From NCBI RefSeq assembly GCF_000521505.1, contig NZ_CP003915.1, positions 3,658,001 to 3,722,000 on the forward strand: a stretch of DNA of 64,000 nt, in the 5' to 3' direction. Source of the stretch: Advenella mimigardefordensis DPN7. Its GTDB lineage: Bacteria; Pseudomonadota; Gammaproteobacteria; Burkholderiales; Burkholderiaceae_B. Both the position numbers and the translations under genes were made by a program. Positions within the stretch are counted from its first letter, which is position 1; the number at the start of each line of letters is the position of its first letter. Below the pieces are notes generated by a model. That model was not told where the DNA came from. It saw nothing but the letters and a program-made list of their open reading frames with translations, and made no database searches. This document shows positions 51,796 to 62,112 of the stretch, one piece after another.

Positions 51796-53691
51796 TCATG
51801 GTTTGATTCCGTATTCATCCAGCCAAGCCTGCAGCATCAGGATACCCCATAAGCGCGGGCTGTTGTCTGCCTGCCCGCTTTGGTGCTGCATCCACACCTC
51901 GCGCACCCGTTGCGCATCCAGCAGGTTCTGCGATTGCAGGCGCGGCAACGCCAGCAACTGCTCGCCCCAGTCACGCAGCGGCCCGCGAAGCCATTGTCCC
52001 ATAGGGACTGAAAAGCCTTTCTTGGGTCGATCCAGCATCTGCTGCGGTACGTGACGGTAGAGCAATTGTTTAAGAATCCACTTGCTGTCGCCACCGCGCA
52101 GTTTGTATTTTTCGTCCAGGCTCCAGGCAAACTCATACACCCGGTGATCGAGCAACGGTACCCGGGTTTCCAGAGAAACCGCCATGGCCGCCCGGTCTAC
52201 CTTGACCAGAATATCATCGGGCAGATACGACACAGTATCGATGGCCATCATGGTATCCAGCAGGCTGTCCAGCGGCGCCTGCGCAAAGGCGCTGGCCGGT
52301 TCGCTGGCACCCTTGACCACGCTGGCCGGGTCCTGCCAGTAAGAGACAAACTGCCGGTAGAAAGCGACCATATTCTCGGCCCCCAGCACCTGCTCCAGCT
52401 TGCCGAACTTTTCTGCGCGCGGCCCCGACAGCAGGCTGGCGGCAATCCGTGCCCCTGCCCCCAGCGGCGCCTGCAAACCGGCAGGCACGCGCTCGCGCTT
52501 GCCCCACCATTGCTGCACCCGCTTATAGCGCGAATAACCGCCAAAGAGTTCATCACCGGCATCTCCGGAGAGCGCCACGGTCACCTCCTGCCTGGCCATG
52601 CGCATCACCAGTGCCGTGGGAATCTGGGATGAATCGGCAAACGGCTCGTCATACATATGGGGCAAGGCGGGAATCAGATCCAGGCTGTCCTGGGCACTGA
52701 CATACAATTCGGTGTGGTCTGTGCCCAAATGACGCGCCACCTCGGCGGCGTATTCAGCTTCGTTGTATTCCGGTTCAGTAAAACCGATAGAAAAGGTCTT
52801 GAGTGTACCGGCCGCTTCTTCCCGGGTCAGACTGGCGATCAGTGAAGAATCAATCCCGCCCGATAAAAACGCCCCCAGCGGCACGTCTGACAGCAATTGC
52901 CCGCGAATCGCCTGGCGCAATACGCGATCCAGGCCATCAACCGCATCGCCATCCTGCTCAAATCGCATCCGCGGCTGGTTGCGCGCCACGTCCAGCGCCG
53001 ACCAGTAGGAGACCGGCTCCGGCCAGCTGGCCGTCGCGATCTGCTCCGCCGACAAACTGACCCAGGTGCCCGGCAATAACTTGCGCACTTGTTTGAACAC
53101 ACTGTAGGGCGCGGGAATGTAGTTATGTCGCAGAAACAGCGCGAGCGCATCGCGATTCAACTGCGTATCAAAACCCGGCAAAGGCATCAGCGCCTTGAGC
53201 TCCGAAGCAAACATCAGACCGTCTGGCGCATAACCGTAATATAGCGGCTTTTCCCCGAAGCGGTCACGGGCCAGCACCAGATTGCGGGTCTGCCGGTCCC
53301 ACACGGCGATGGCAAACATGCCCACCATCCGCTTCAGGGTTGCCTCTACACCCCAGATCATCAATCCGGCCAGAATGGTTTCCGTATCGGAATGCCCGCG
53401 CCAGGCATGGGTGTAGCCGTCCTGTTCCAGTTCCAGACGCAATTGCGGGTGATTATAGATTTCGCCGTTGAACACCAGCATGAAACGCTGATCGGCGCTG
53501 GCCATAGGCTGATGCCCCTGCTCGGACAGATCCTGGATAGCCAGCCTTACGTGGCCCAAAGCCACACCACTGGCCGCATCTTCCCAGAAACCGCGACTGT
53601 CCGGCCCGCGGTGAGCAATCCGGTCACAACTTTGCGCAAGCAGTGTTTCCTTATGTTCGAACCGGCCTGCAAGCCCGACAATCCCACACAT
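51796..53691 (-). CDS. asnB: Glutamine-dependent asparagine synthetase-type amidotransferase
   Basis: 631 residues. The N-terminal class II glutaminase starts MCGIVGLAG with catalytic Cys2, and has FNGEIYNH and GHSDTETIL. The synthetase domain has the pyrophosphatase loop FLSGGIDSSLIA near 255 and SGDAGDELFGGYSRY near 365. Although it could make asparagine, its place inside a polysaccharide operon with uronic-acid genes suggests it amidates a sugar carboxylate, as WbpS-type proteins are thought to do (inference). The ATG at 53691 lies 10 nt after the upstream glycosyltransferase. Confidence 0.92.
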   Translation of the reverse strand: MCGIVGLAGRFEHKETLLAQSCDRIAHRGPDSRGFWEDAASGVALGHVRLAIQDLSEQGHQPMASADQRFMLVFNGEIYNHPQLRLELEQDGYTHAWRGHSDTETILAGLMIWGVEATLKRMVGMFAIAVWDRQTRNLVLARDRFGEKPLYYGYAPDGLMFASELKALMPLPGFDTQLNRDALALFLRHNYIPAPYSVFKQVRKLLPGTWVSLSAEQIATASWPEPVSYWSALDVARNQPRMRFEQDGDAVDGLDRVLRQAIRGQLLSDVPLGAFLSGGIDSSLIASLTREEAAGTLKTFSIGFTEPEYNEAEYAAEVARHLGTDHTELYVSAQDSLDLIPALPHMYDEPFADSSQIPTALVMRMARQEVTVALSGDAGDELFGGYSRYKRVQQWWGKRERVPAGLQAPLGAGARIAASLLSGPRAEKFGKLEQVLGAENMVAFYRQFVSYWQDPASVVKGASEPASAFAQAPLDSLLDTMMAIDTVSYLPDDILVKVDRAAMAVSLETRVPLLDHRVYEFAWSLDEKYKLRGGDSKWILKQLLYRHVPQQMLDRPKKGFSVPMGQWLRGPLRDWGEQLLALPRLQSQNLLDAQRVREVWMQHQSGQADNSPRLWGILMLQAWLDEYGIKP

Positions 53692-53700
53692 AAGCGTTGC

Positions 53701-54846
53701 CTATCCCTTTTTATCCTGGTGCTGTATGTCGTTGAATACCTCTTGCCACAATGACAGTACGCGTCGCATTGAAAAACGGTCACGTACATCCACGGCGCGG
53801 CTGGCCAGCGTTTTACGGGCCTGCTTGTCATGCATCAACCCCGATAAGGCCGCCGCCAATGCCTGCGGGTCTTCTACCGGTGTCACCAGCAGGCCGTCGA
53901 TATCGGGCCGGATAATCTCGCGCGGCCCGGTTTCACAATCGAATGCCACACTGGGCATGCCGCAGGCCATCGCTTCAAGCAGGCTGTTGGAAAGCCCTTC
54001 TACCCGCGAACTCAGAACATAGATATCACAGGCATGGTACCACTGACGCATATTGCCAACCCGCCCCGGCATACTGACGCGTTCGGCCAGTCCGGCCACA
54101 TCGATTTGTCCCTGCAGGCGATCGCGTTCGGGCCCTTCGCCCAGAATCACCAAATCCCAGTCGGGAAATACGGTGGACAGGTCCTTGAAGGCGTCAATCA
54201 GTATATCGAAGCCCTTGTCGGTATGCAGACGTCCCACCGCCAGCAGGCGGCTACGTCCGTTGCGCTGTGGCGGTGCCACCTCCGGCTCGCCGTTCACCAG
54301 CGGCCAGTGAACGGCATTGGGGATCACGGCCATATTCGAACCAGGGACGTGATTCACAATCCAGCTGGCCGTATCACGGGTGAGCGCCACCACCCGCGCA
54401 GCACGCGGATAGGTATAACGCCGCAGCCTGAGCCAGAAGGACGAGAGTTCCTGTGCCGGCGGATGCGTGTGTTCGGTGGCAATCACCTGGCAACGCAAGC
54501 CCGTGCTGGCCAGTACCGACAGGATCGAAGCCGTTGTCATCATGCCCAGCACAATATCGGGTCGGTAGCGCTGCATGGTTATGCGCAATGCGTACAGACG
54601 CCGCAAATTCGCCATCACACCGCGCAAACCCGCGGTATTTAGAGCCACCCGCTCCACATGATGATTCAATTCATATACATCGCCGCGATCGTCGGTCTGG
54701 GTGACCAGCATCACATCGTGCCCGTGAATGTACCACTGGTTGGCCAGGTCGACCGCCACCCGCTCCGCCCCGCCGGCATGCAACGAGTGGATAAAGATCA
54801 TGATTCGCAGGGGTACAGGCGCTGCGGTCGTCGAATTCAAAGGCAT
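53701..54846 (-). CDS. Family 4 glycosyltransferase
   Basis: 381 residues. IMIFIHSLHAGGAERVAVDLANQW near the N-terminus (in pieces), then LLAVGRLHTDKGFDILIDAFKDL and SSRVEGLSNSLLEAMACGMPSVAF with EX7E. The ATG at 54844-54846 lies just after the flippase stop (TGATATG); an ATG pair at 54891 would overlap the flippase and adds no family sequence. It presumably adds an early sugar of the repeat unit. Confidence 0.88.
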   Translation of the reverse strand: MPLNSTTAAPVPLRIMIFIHSLHAGGAERVAVDLANQWYIHGHDVMLVTQTDDRGDVYELNHHVERVALNTAGLRGVMANLRRLYALRITMQRYRPDIVLGMMTTASILSVLASTGLRCQVIATEHTHPPAQELSSFWLRLRRYTYPRAARVVALTRDTASWIVNHVPGSNMAVIPNAVHWPLVNGEPEVAPPQRNGRSRLLAVGRLHTDKGFDILIDAFKDLSTVFPDWDLVILGEGPERDRLQGQIDVAGLAERVSMPGRVGNMRQWYHACDIYVLSSRVEGLSNSLLEAMACGMPSVAFDCETGPREIIRPDIDGLLVTPVEDPQALAAALSGLMHDKQARKTLASRAVDVRDRFSMRRVLSLWQEVFNDIQHQDKKG

Positions 54847-54847
54847 A

Positions 54848-56215
54848 TCAATCGGTTGTTTTTTCGGTAGAAGATTGTTTGGACACATCATGCGTCAGCG
54901 TCACAAAGACATAGCAAATATAAGACAACAAGTACATGCAACTGGTTGCCAGCATAATACCTTCGGCCCCCATCATGGGTGCCAGTATCTGGTTCAGCAC
55001 CGCCTTAAGTGCGAAGTTGGCCACAGCAATGGCGGCCATCAGTCTGTAGCGGTTCTGGCTGGCCATCAGTTGCACAAGAATCAGCACGCCGAAATAGAAT
55101 GGCAACTGCAATATTCCCCAGCGCAGAACGCTGGCCACGGCGATCGTGTCATCTGCAGTAAACGCACCTTTTTCGAACAAAATCTTTACAATCCACGGCG
55201 CCATGACCCAGCAGACCGCGACCGCAACAATGCCGCCCACCAGCATGAAAGCAGACCATTTGAGCGCCATATTGCGGGCACGATGTGCATCGCCCTGGCT
55301 CTGCACATCTGCCAGTACGGGCAATGCCGCCCGTCCCACCGACGCCGCCCCAAGACCGATAATCAGCGACAGCAAGCGTGCCGCATAGCCCAGCGTGGCG
55401 TTGGCGTTCTCACCCAGCTTCGCCGCCGCAATCTGATCCAGCGGCCCCACAAAGCTCATGGCAATCTGCCCGATCAGCATCACGCCGGCAGCATTCAGCA
55501 ACAAGGGCCACTGATGCGACCTGAGCGTAAAGCTGGGGACACCCCAGATACCATCATCGGCCTTGCGCGACAAAATCTGCAGCCAGACCGCCTGGATCAG
55601 ATAACCGACCAGCGTACCGAGCAATAACGGCATCACACTCACATCACCCGGCGTAACCAGAATCCAGATCAGAATCATCAGAGCCGGTACGCTTTCCAGC
55701 AAGGTATTCACATGCCGCTCATGCGAGCGCAGCCTTGAGGTGCTCACGCCAATCAGCAAAGTGAGCAATGCGGCCGGCGCAAACGCCCAGATCAGTTCTG
55801 TGCTGTGCGCCCGCGTTTCGGCGCTCAGATTCCCCCCGGCATAATCCAGAACATAGGGCCACAGCAGCCAGGTCAGCACACCGGTCACAATCCCGATGGC
55901 CAGCACCCATCCCTGCAACTCGCGAATAAATTGCACCCGCTCGCCACCAGGCGCGTAGCGCGTCTTGACCAGCACCGGAATGAGAACGATAGAAAACGCC
56001 CCTACAATGGTAACGGGTAGCCAGTTCGCCATGGTCATGGTGAACTGATAAGCGTCTACCACCTCGCTCACACCATAGCGATGCGCCACCGCCATTTCCT
56101 TGAGCGCACCGGCCATCTTGCCGATCAGCAGGAAAAACGCCACGCGCATCGCGCCGCGCGCGATACGCATATGGTCAGGATGCAGCCCTTTAAACCGCCC
56201 GATTGCCCGCTTCAA
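54848..56215 (-). CDS. MOP-superfamily lipid-linked sugar flippase (MurJ/Wzx-like)
   Basis: 455 residues with about 12-14 hydrophobic helices throughout. The N-terminal GKMAGALKEMAVAHRYGVSEVVDAYQF resembles the MurJ/MviN first helix pair with its conserved basic residues. The protein lacks the two extra C-terminal helices that full MurJ often has. In this cluster it should flip the undecaprenyl-linked repeat unit to the periplasm (inference). It begins 3 nt after the epimerase stop. Confidence 0.85.
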   Translation of the reverse strand: MKRAIGRFKGLHPDHMRIARGAMRVAFFLLIGKMAGALKEMAVAHRYGVSEVVDAYQFTMTMANWLPVTIVGAFSIVLIPVLVKTRYAPGGERVQFIRELQGWVLAIGIVTGVLTWLLWPYVLDYAGGNLSAETRAHSTELIWAFAPAALLTLLIGVSTSRLRSHERHVNTLLESVPALMILIWILVTPGDVSVMPLLLGTLVGYLIQAVWLQILSRKADDGIWGVPSFTLRSHQWPLLLNAAGVMLIGQIAMSFVGPLDQIAAAKLGENANATLGYAARLLSLIIGLGAASVGRAALPVLADVQSQGDAHRARNMALKWSAFMLVGGIVAVAVCWVMAPWIVKILFEKGAFTADDTIAVASVLRWGILQLPFYFGVLILVQLMASQNRYRLMAAIAVANFALKAVLNQILAPMMGAEGIMLATSCMYLLSYICYVFVTLTHDVSKQSSTEKTTD

Positions 56216-56218
56216 GGA

Positions 56219-57244
56219 TTACCGCAGAAATTGGGTATACCACGGCATCGCCACTTCGATCCCTTCCAGGATGCTGTGGGTCGGTGTGTAGCCCAGTTGT
56301 TCATGCGCCTTGCTGATATCGGCCTGCGAATGGCGAACGTCGCCGCTGCGAAAATCGCGGTATACCGGTTTTTTATCGTATTGCACGCCGTTTTTGCCCA
56401 GCGTTTCCGCCAAATGGGCAAACAACTCATTCAGGCTGGTGCGGGCGTTGACCGCCACGTTGAACACCTGGCTGCCCTCGTCGGGCATATTGGCTGCCGC
56501 CAGCAGGTTCGCCTGCACCGCATTTTCCACAAAGCAGAAATCGCGGCTGGTTTCACCGTCGCCGTTGATGAACACGTCTTCGCCCTTGATCATGGAGGCC
56601 GTCCATTTAGGGATCACGGCCGCGTAGGCGCCATCGGGATTCTGGCGCTTGCCGAACACATTGAAATAACGCAGACCTACAGAACTGAAACCATAGGCGC
56701 GGGCAAACACGTTGGCGTAAAGTTCGTTCACGTATTTGGTCACGGCGTACGGAGATAACGGGTTGCCGATTTTATCTTCGACTTTCGGCAGATCTGGGTG
56801 ATCACCGTAAGTGGAGCTGGAAGCCGCATAAACAAACGATTTGATGCCGGCTTCACGGGCAGCGACCAGCATATTCAGAAAGCCGCTGATATTGACCGCG
56901 TTGGTTGTAATAGGATCATCCAGACTGCGGGGTACAGAACCCAGCGCCGCCTGATGCAGCACGTAGTCTACGCCGGCCACCGCTTTTTTGCAGGCGTCCA
57001 GATCACGAATATCGCCTTCAATGAAATTGAAGTTGGCCCACTGCCGGGCGCTGACCGATTGCTGCACTTCGTCCAGATTGTGTTGAAAACCGGTAGAGAA
57101 ATTATCCAGACCCACTACTTTCTGGTCCAGCAAAAGCAGGGTCTCCAGCAAATTGGAGCCGATAAAGCCGGCGCAACCCGTCACCAGCCAGGTGCGGGGT
57201 TCGGCCTGAATGGCGTTTTTGAGATTGTCGAATGACTGAGTCAT
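56219..57244 (-). CDS. tviC: UDP-HexNAc 4-epimerase, WbpP/TviC type
   Basis: 341 residues, extended SDR. NAD motif [11 protein letters not shown] near residue 24, [12 protein letters not shown] near 108, catalytic [14 protein letters not shown] near 140 and [12 protein letters not shown] near 165. This large form with the ST-Y-GDHP block is typical of WbpP and TviC, which epimerise N-acetylated UDP-sugars or UDP-GlcNAcA. The ATG at 57242-57244 has AGGTG about six bases upstream. It follows the UDP-HexNAc dehydrogenase gene; together they would give UDP-GalNAcA. Confidence 0.9.
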   Translation of the reverse strand: MTQSFDNLKNAIQAEPRTWLVTGCAGFIGSNLLETLLLLDQKVVGLDNFSTGFQHNLDEVQQSVSARQWANFNFIEGDIRDLDACKKAVAGVDYVLHQAALGSVPRSLDDPITTNAVNISGFLNMLVAAREAGIKSFVYAASSSTYGDHPDLPKVEDKIGNPLSPYAVTKYVNELYANVFARAYGFSSVGLRYFNVFGKRQNPDGAYAAVIPKWTASMIKGEDVFINGDGETSRDFCFVENAVQANLLAAANMPDEGSQVFNVAVNARTSLNELFAHLAETLGKNGVQYDKKPVYRDFRSGDVRHSQADISKAHEQLGYTPTHSILEGIEVAMPWYTQFLR

Positions 57245-57336
57245 AATATTCACCTGCTATTGGTTGAAGCTGCCAAAACACAGCCGCCATCGACTGCACA
57301 TCGCTGGCGCCTGTTCGTACTTACCCGTGCTGCTGA

Positions 57337-58611
57337 TTACAGTCGAATATCGGCCTGATCCGCCTTCAGTACGTATTTGAGGTCATAAAGTACATGCTGA
57401 GCCTTGCCCAGTGCCCGGATGCCTTCGGCGCCCAGGCTCACAAACTGGTGATGAGATACGGCCAGGATAATGGCGTCGTAAGCGCCTTTTTCCGGCGTTT
57501 TCACAGGCGTAATGCCGTATTCATGCTCGGCTTCGGCCGGGTCAACCCATGGATCGAATACATCCACATCCATGCTGTACTCGCCCAGCTCTTTCAGAAT
57601 ATCCACAACCCGCGTATTGCGCAGATCGGGGCAGTTTTCCTTGAAGGTCAGTCCCATGACCAGTACATGTGCACCCTGCACCTGGATCTGACGTTTGGTC
57701 ATGGCTTTAACCAGTTGCGAGACCACATAGGAACCCATGGAGTCATTCAGGCGCCGGCCGGCCAGGATGATTTCAGGGTGATAGCCGATGGCCTGCGCCT
57801 TGTGCGTCAGATAATAGGGGTCTACGCCAATGCAGTGACCACCCACCAGCCCGGGCCGGAATGGCAGGAAATTCCACTTGGTACCGGCCGCTTCAAGTAC
57901 GGCTTCGGTATCAATACCCATTTTGTTGAAAATAAGCGCCAGTTCATTAATAAGGGCAATATTTACGTCGCGCTGGGTATTTTCAATCACCTTGGCGGCC
58001 TCGGCCACGCGGATGCTGGATGCCTTATGCGTACCGGCGGTAATGATTTCGCTGTACAGATCGTTCACCAGATCAGCCACCTCGGGCGTAGAGCCGGAGG
58101 TCACTTTCTTGATGGTTGAAACGCGATGGTTCTTGTCACCCGGGTTGATACGCTCAGGACTGTAGCCGGCAAAGAAGTCTTTATTGAATGTAAGGCCGGA
58201 GAATTTTTCCAGGACGGGCACGCAATCTTCTTCGGTCGCACCGGGATAAACCGTTGATTCATAAATGACAATATCGCCTTTCTTCAGGACCTTGCCAATG
58301 GTTTCAGAAGCCTTGATCAGCGGCGTCAGGTCTGGTTGCTTGTAATCGTCGATCGGCGTTGGCACGGTCACGATAAAGACATTGCATTTGGCCAATTCCG
58401 CCGGATCGGCGCTATAGGCCAGTTGACCGGCTTCGGCCAGCTCTTCGGAAGACACTTCCAGCGTGTGATCCACACCGCCCTGCAATTCCTTGATGCGCTT
58501 CTGGTTGATATCAAAACCCAGCACGCTGCGCTTTTTGCCGAATTCTACCGCCAGAGGCAGCCCGACATATCCAAGTCCGACAATCGCTAATTTTATATCG
58601 CCAAGTTGCAC
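57337..58611 (-). CDS. tviB: UDP-N-acetyl-hexosamine 6-dehydrogenase, TviB/WbpO type
   Basis: 424 residues. NAD-binding [17 protein letters not shown] at the N-terminus; [13 protein letters not shown] near 150; catalytic Cys in [15 protein letters not shown] near 255; and [19 protein letters not shown] near 315. The set matches the TviB/WbpO dehydrogenases that oxidise UDP-GlcNAc or UDP-GalNAc to the uronic acid with two NAD. The GTG at 58609-58611 has GGAG six bases upstream, while the TTG at 58635 has none, so GTG is the start. Confidence 0.92.
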   Translation of the reverse strand: MQLGDIKLAIVGLGYVGLPLAVEFGKKRSVLGFDINQKRIKELQGGVDHTLEVSSEELAEAGQLAYSADPAELAKCNVFIVTVPTPIDDYKQPDLTPLIKASETIGKVLKKGDIVIYESTVYPGATEEDCVPVLEKFSGLTFNKDFFAGYSPERINPGDKNHRVSTIKKVTSGSTPEVADLVNDLYSEIITAGTHKASSIRVAEAAKVIENTQRDVNIALINELALIFNKMGIDTEAVLEAAGTKWNFLPFRPGLVGGHCIGVDPYYLTHKAQAIGYHPEIILAGRRLNDSMGSYVVSQLVKAMTKRQIQVQGAHVLVMGLTFKENCPDLRNTRVVDILKELGEYSMDVDVFDPWVDPAEAEHEYGITPVKTPEKGAYDAIILAVSHHQFVSLGAEGIRALGKAQHVLYDLKYVLKADQADIRL

Positions 58612-58751
58612 GTAGTTCTCCAGAAAGCTAATCAAATAGATGTGATGGAACGTATTTCAATCGTCAATTTTAACAAGTTCCGGGTAACCACGGAGGCAGA
58701 TGCGACACCCATGTATTACCGGACTGAAACAAAGCAAACGGCCCGCAGCAA

Positions 58752-59963
58752 TCAGCGGCGACGCGAGACCGACGGCAGCAGTAGCCAGCGCGGGCAACGC
58801 CACGCTACCAGGCGCGAATAAAGCCAGATATACACAGATGCAAATACCAGCATACTGATACACAATGCGATGGGGTTATCCCAGTAATAGGTCGCCGGAA
58901 TCAGGCCGATCAGCGTCAGCACCCACAAATAAGGAGAAGTGAGCGCATTGCACATAACCGGCACCATGCCCTGCCCCCGGCGATTGAAGGTGACGCGAAC
59001 CAGGCGGCGAAAAATAAGCTGGTGCAAATGCAGCGCATCGGGCTGATCTACCGGCACACCACGCTTGAAGCGACGGCGCCAGATGGAAAAAAGCGTCTCG
59101 AAGACGGGATAAAACAGCACCGCCAGCGCATAGAAGGGAGAAACCGAAGGATTGCGCACCACCAGCAATACAGCCAGTTCGGCAAGCATAAAGCCGATGA
59201 AGTAAGCACCACCGTCACCCAGGAACACCCGTCCGTAAGGAAAATTCCAAACAAAAAAGCCGATGATGGACGAAGCCATGGCAAGAGCGATGGCGAAAAT
59301 GGCCAGATCGTCTACCTGATACGCCACCAGCGCGATCGAGGTTGCCATCAGCATGGCCACCATACCGGCCAGGCCGTTCATGCCGTCCACAATATTAAGC
59401 GCGTGAGTGCAACCGCCGACCGCCACCACCGTAAAGATCAGTGAAACCGGCCAGAAGCTCAGGATGTAATTGAAAACGTCAATACTGACGCGGCTGACCC
59501 CGCCAAAAAACCACCAGGCAATGGCGGCAGACAGAAACGCGGCCAGCAGACGCTTGCCGGCACCAATGTCTTTGGTAATGTCTTCCAGTATGCCCGCCAC
59601 AAACACCGGCATGGACGCGACAAAGAGTGCCGGCCACAGCCAGTTAAGCGTCATGTTGTCCGGCCGACCCAGTACCAGCAGTCCGGCCAGGGTGCCGGCA
59701 AACACGGCGAGGCCACCAATTCGAGGGGTGGATTTTTTGTGCGATGCCTGCGGCTTGTCCAGATCATAGTCGCCCGTATAACGACCATGCCATCTTTCGG
59801 AAAAAACAATAAGCCCGCCAACCATAAAGGCGACAACGCTGATATAGAGATATTGCCAGGGAAATGTCAAAGTCGATCCAGAATGCAAATGTTTACTTAA
59901 CAAACGACAATAGTAACGCGGAGCAGCAGGATACGATCCTGTTTGAAACAAACGGCATAACAT
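58752..59963 (-). CDS. WecA/MraY-family undecaprenyl-phosphate sugar-phosphate transferase
   Basis: Up to 403 residues, about 10 membrane helices. Family marks: STPRIGGLAVFAGT near 78, NIVDGMNGLAGMVA near 190 (the DDxxD-type and metal region NxxNxxDGxxGL), and FPYGRVFLGDGGAYFIGF near 243. It should transfer a HexNAc 1-phosphate to undecaprenyl phosphate and so start the glycan. The first 33 residues have no family character; a TTG at 59870 just before the first helix may be the true start, but the ATG at 59963 is kept. First gene of the cluster. Confidence 0.87.
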   Translation of the reverse strand: MLCRLFQTGSYPAAPRYYCRLLSKHLHSGSTLTFPWQYLYISVVAFMVGGLIVFSERWHGRYTGDYDLDKPQASHKKSTPRIGGLAVFAGTLAGLLVLGRPDNMTLNWLWPALFVASMPVFVAGILEDITKDIGAGKRLLAAFLSAAIAWWFFGGVSRVSIDVFNYILSFWPVSLIFTVVAVGGCTHALNIVDGMNGLAGMVAMLMATSIALVAYQVDDLAIFAIALAMASSIIGFFVWNFPYGRVFLGDGGAYFIGFMLAELAVLLVVRNPSVSPFYALAVLFYPVFETLFSIWRRRFKRGVPVDQPDALHLHQLIFRRLVRVTFNRRGQGMVPVMCNALTSPYLWVLTLIGLIPATYYWDNPIALCISMLVFASVYIWLYSRLVAWRCPRWLLLPSVSRRR

Positions 59964-60220
59964 TTCATATCCGGCAATTTTAATAATTAATGTGCATCAA
60001 AAATGCCGTTTGTCACATTATGACAAATTTCAGCCTGCCCGCGATAGCCCATCTGCAAAATATAGCGACGCCCGTCACCGACGCGCCCTGCGCTCAACCT
60101 TCCCATATAGGCTCACTCAATGCGCTACGCTTTCAATACGCTACGCTCCTTTAACGGCCGATTTAACAATTGAGCGTCCAGGAAAGCCATACCCGTTCAT
60201 CTTCAATTTGAGCAATCGGC
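59964..60220. other. Upstream region of the polysaccharide cluster
   Basis: 257 bases without a gene, between the WecA-like gene and the 3' end of the group II intron. It must hold the cluster promoter, but no strong -35/-10 pair stood out. CGCTACGCT-like words recur between 60120 and 60150. It is the 3' exon side of the intron insertion. Confidence 0.4.
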
Positions 60221-62076
60221 ATAGGGGGCAGTCATCAGACTGCACCCCTGCCACACCACCCGGCATGCGGGTCCGCACCGGGCGGTTCGAGAAGTTGAGG
60301 TCATGAGAGACGAGGCAGACCCAGGTTATCGAACCACGCGATCGTCAGCACACTATTGAGCAGCTTGCCACTGTTGCGCCACCAGCGACGGCTGTTGGCC
60401 GCCACGCGGTGTGCTACTGTCACACTAGCACCTAGAGTGCGTAGCTCACGGAACATCGTTTTACCGCGTTTCCACTGTTTGAGCTGGATTGCCCGTAACC
60501 GGTGACGTATCCATTCCTCCAGTGTTTGCCAGAGTTTTTGGGATTGCGCCAGCCGGAAGTAGCCCTTCCAACCCAGCATGTAGGCACGCAACCTGTCCAC
60601 CACATCCTGCATACTGCGTCCGCCCAAGCGGCGCGTCAATTGTCGCACGCGTTGCTTGAACGCCATCACGGCCTTGGTCGCCACTCGGCGCTTGACCACG
60701 CCCTTGGGGGCCATCCAGAAGCTGTAACCCAGGAATTTGCGACCCGTAAATACACTGGCAACCGCGCTTTTGGTTTCATTGACCTTCAGGCGTAGTCTAG
60801 CGTATAACTGTCGCAGCAGGTTCATTACCCGTTCACCGGCACGGCGACTGCGAACGTAGACGTTGCAATCGTCAGCGTAGCGAACGAAGCAATGACCCCT
60901 GCGTTCCAGCTCCTTGTCCACCTCATCGAGCATCACGTTGGCCAGCAACGGCGAGAGCGGTCCGCCTTGCGGCGTGCCCTCGTGCCGCTCGATCACCACA
61001 CCGCTATCCATAATGCCGCTATTCAGATACGCACGGATCAGCCGGATCACGCCGGCATCAGCAATGCGTTTCTGTAAGCGATTAATCAGGATGTCGTGGT
61101 TGACCCGGTCGAAGAACTTCTCCAGATCCACGTCCACCACGATACGGCGGCCGGACTGCACATACGACTGAGCGGCAAGCACCGCATCATGCGCCCGCCT
61201 GCCCGGTCTGAAGCCGTAGCTGTGTTCGCTGAAGGTGGGGTCAAGGATGGGTTGCAGCACTTGCAGTAGTGCTTGCTGGATCAGGCGATCCGTTACCGTC
61301 GGAATACCCAGCTCGCGCTGGCTACCGTCAGGCTTGGGTATCATTACCCGTCGTACCGGGCTGGGCCGGTACTTACCTGTCAGCAACGCCTCCCGGATGG
61401 CAGGCCAGGCGCTCACCAGGTGGTGGGCAGTCTGATCAATGTCCAGACCATCCACCCCGGCTGCTCCTTTATTGGCTCGCACCCGCTTGAACGCGGCTTG
61501 CAGGTTCTCTCTTGTCAGCGCCGCTTGCAGCAGCGCTGACCCCGTATCCTCATTGCCATATCGCGGACTCCTTGTTTCCTCGCTGACAGGATCACCGGCG
61601 GCTTCACCGCCAACTACACCCGTCCGCTCCGCTGGGGCAGTCATCTGAGGCACTACAAGTTGTATCGACATGTCGAGTAATACTCCTTCTCGTTCGGTCC
61701 TTCGTCGCTTCGACTCCGAACCTCCCCGATTCGGCTACCACGACTACTATGACCTCTGCTGAGTCCTCGCTCCGGTTCGACACCGTTACCCTTTCAGGAT
61801 CAAGGCGAGGCTTCCCCAGATAAGAACGCACTCCTTCATCGCACAACCGCTGCATCTACGCCACTTCGCCTTGGTCACGAGAGCTTTGCGGTTTATGGCC
61901 CGCTCGCCCTGCTTGGCAGCGCCTTCTATGCAGTTCTTGTCCATCGGCTCGCGATTTACGCTTCACGCTTCCTTCCCACGCTCGGTCACCCTCACGCAGT
62001 TGCGCTTCACTTCGCTCGTTGTGACCAACTCGCGGCGGGACTCGCACCCGCAGGAGTACGCCCATGCTGGGCGTAC
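60221..62076 (-). mobile_element. Group IIC-like intron with internal reverse transcriptase
   Basis: The 5' boundary is read as GTACGCCCAGCATGGGCG at 62076, a variant of the GTGYG-type 5' end. Domain V is recognisable at about 60254-60288 on the minus strand (ACCGCCCGG paired with CCGGGTGGT around a GCGGACCCGC tip). Domain VI is the hairpin at about 60221-60250, ending TAT. The reverse transcriptase gene fills domain IV. Immediately 5' of the intron is a hairpin terminator with eight T, the target type used by group IIC introns. Boundaries are good to a few bases only. Confidence 0.85.
60301..61671 (-). CDS. ltrA: Group II intron reverse transcriptase/maturase
   Basis: 456 residues. The RT domain (about 75-320) has the fingers/palm blocks VRRVMIPKPDGSQRELGIPT, HSYGFRPGRRAHDAV, DVDLEKFFDRVNHD, GTPQGGPLSPLLANVMLDEVD and the active-site CFVRYADDCNVYV. 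The maturase X domain follows to about 430. There is no endonuclease (En) domain, as expected of group IIC proteins. All catalytic residues are intact, so the element may be active. Confidence 0.95.
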   Translation of the reverse strand: MSIQLVVPQMTAPAERTGVVGGEAAGDPVSEETRSPRYGNEDTGSALLQAALTRENLQAAFKRVRANKGAAGVDGLDIDQTAHHLVSAWPAIREALLTGKYRPSPVRRVMIPKPDGSQRELGIPTVTDRLIQQALLQVLQPILDPTFSEHSYGFRPGRRAHDAVLAAQSYVQSGRRIVVDVDLEKFFDRVNHDILINRLQKRIADAGVIRLIRAYLNSGIMDSGVVIERHEGTPQGGPLSPLLANVMLDEVDKELERRGHCFVRYADDCNVYVRSRRAGERVMNLLRQLYARLRLKVNETKSAVASVFTGRKFLGYSFWMAPKGVVKRRVATKAVMAFKQRVRQLTRRLGGRSMQDVVDRLRAYMLGWKGYFRLAQSQKLWQTLEEWIRHRLRAIQLKQWKRGKTMFRELRTLGASVTVAHRVAANSRRWWRNSGKLLNSVLTIAWFDNLGLPRLS

Positions 62077-62079
62077 GAT

Positions 62080-62112
62080 AAAAAAAAGCCCAAGACCTTG
62101 CGATCTTGGGCT
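62080..62112 (-). terminator. Rho-independent terminator at the 5' exon of the intron
   Basis: AGCCCAAGA (62087-62095) pairs with TCTTGGGCT (62104-62112). The minus strand continues in eight T, then ATC and the intron 5' end. No gene lies within 600 bases upstream on that strand, so what it terminates is unclear; coq7 is the nearest. Confidence 0.85.

Noticed and set aside
59992..60306. A small plus-strand open frame between the WecA-like gene and the intron
   Set aside because: It runs into intron domains V and VI, lacks a ribosome site and shows no family character.
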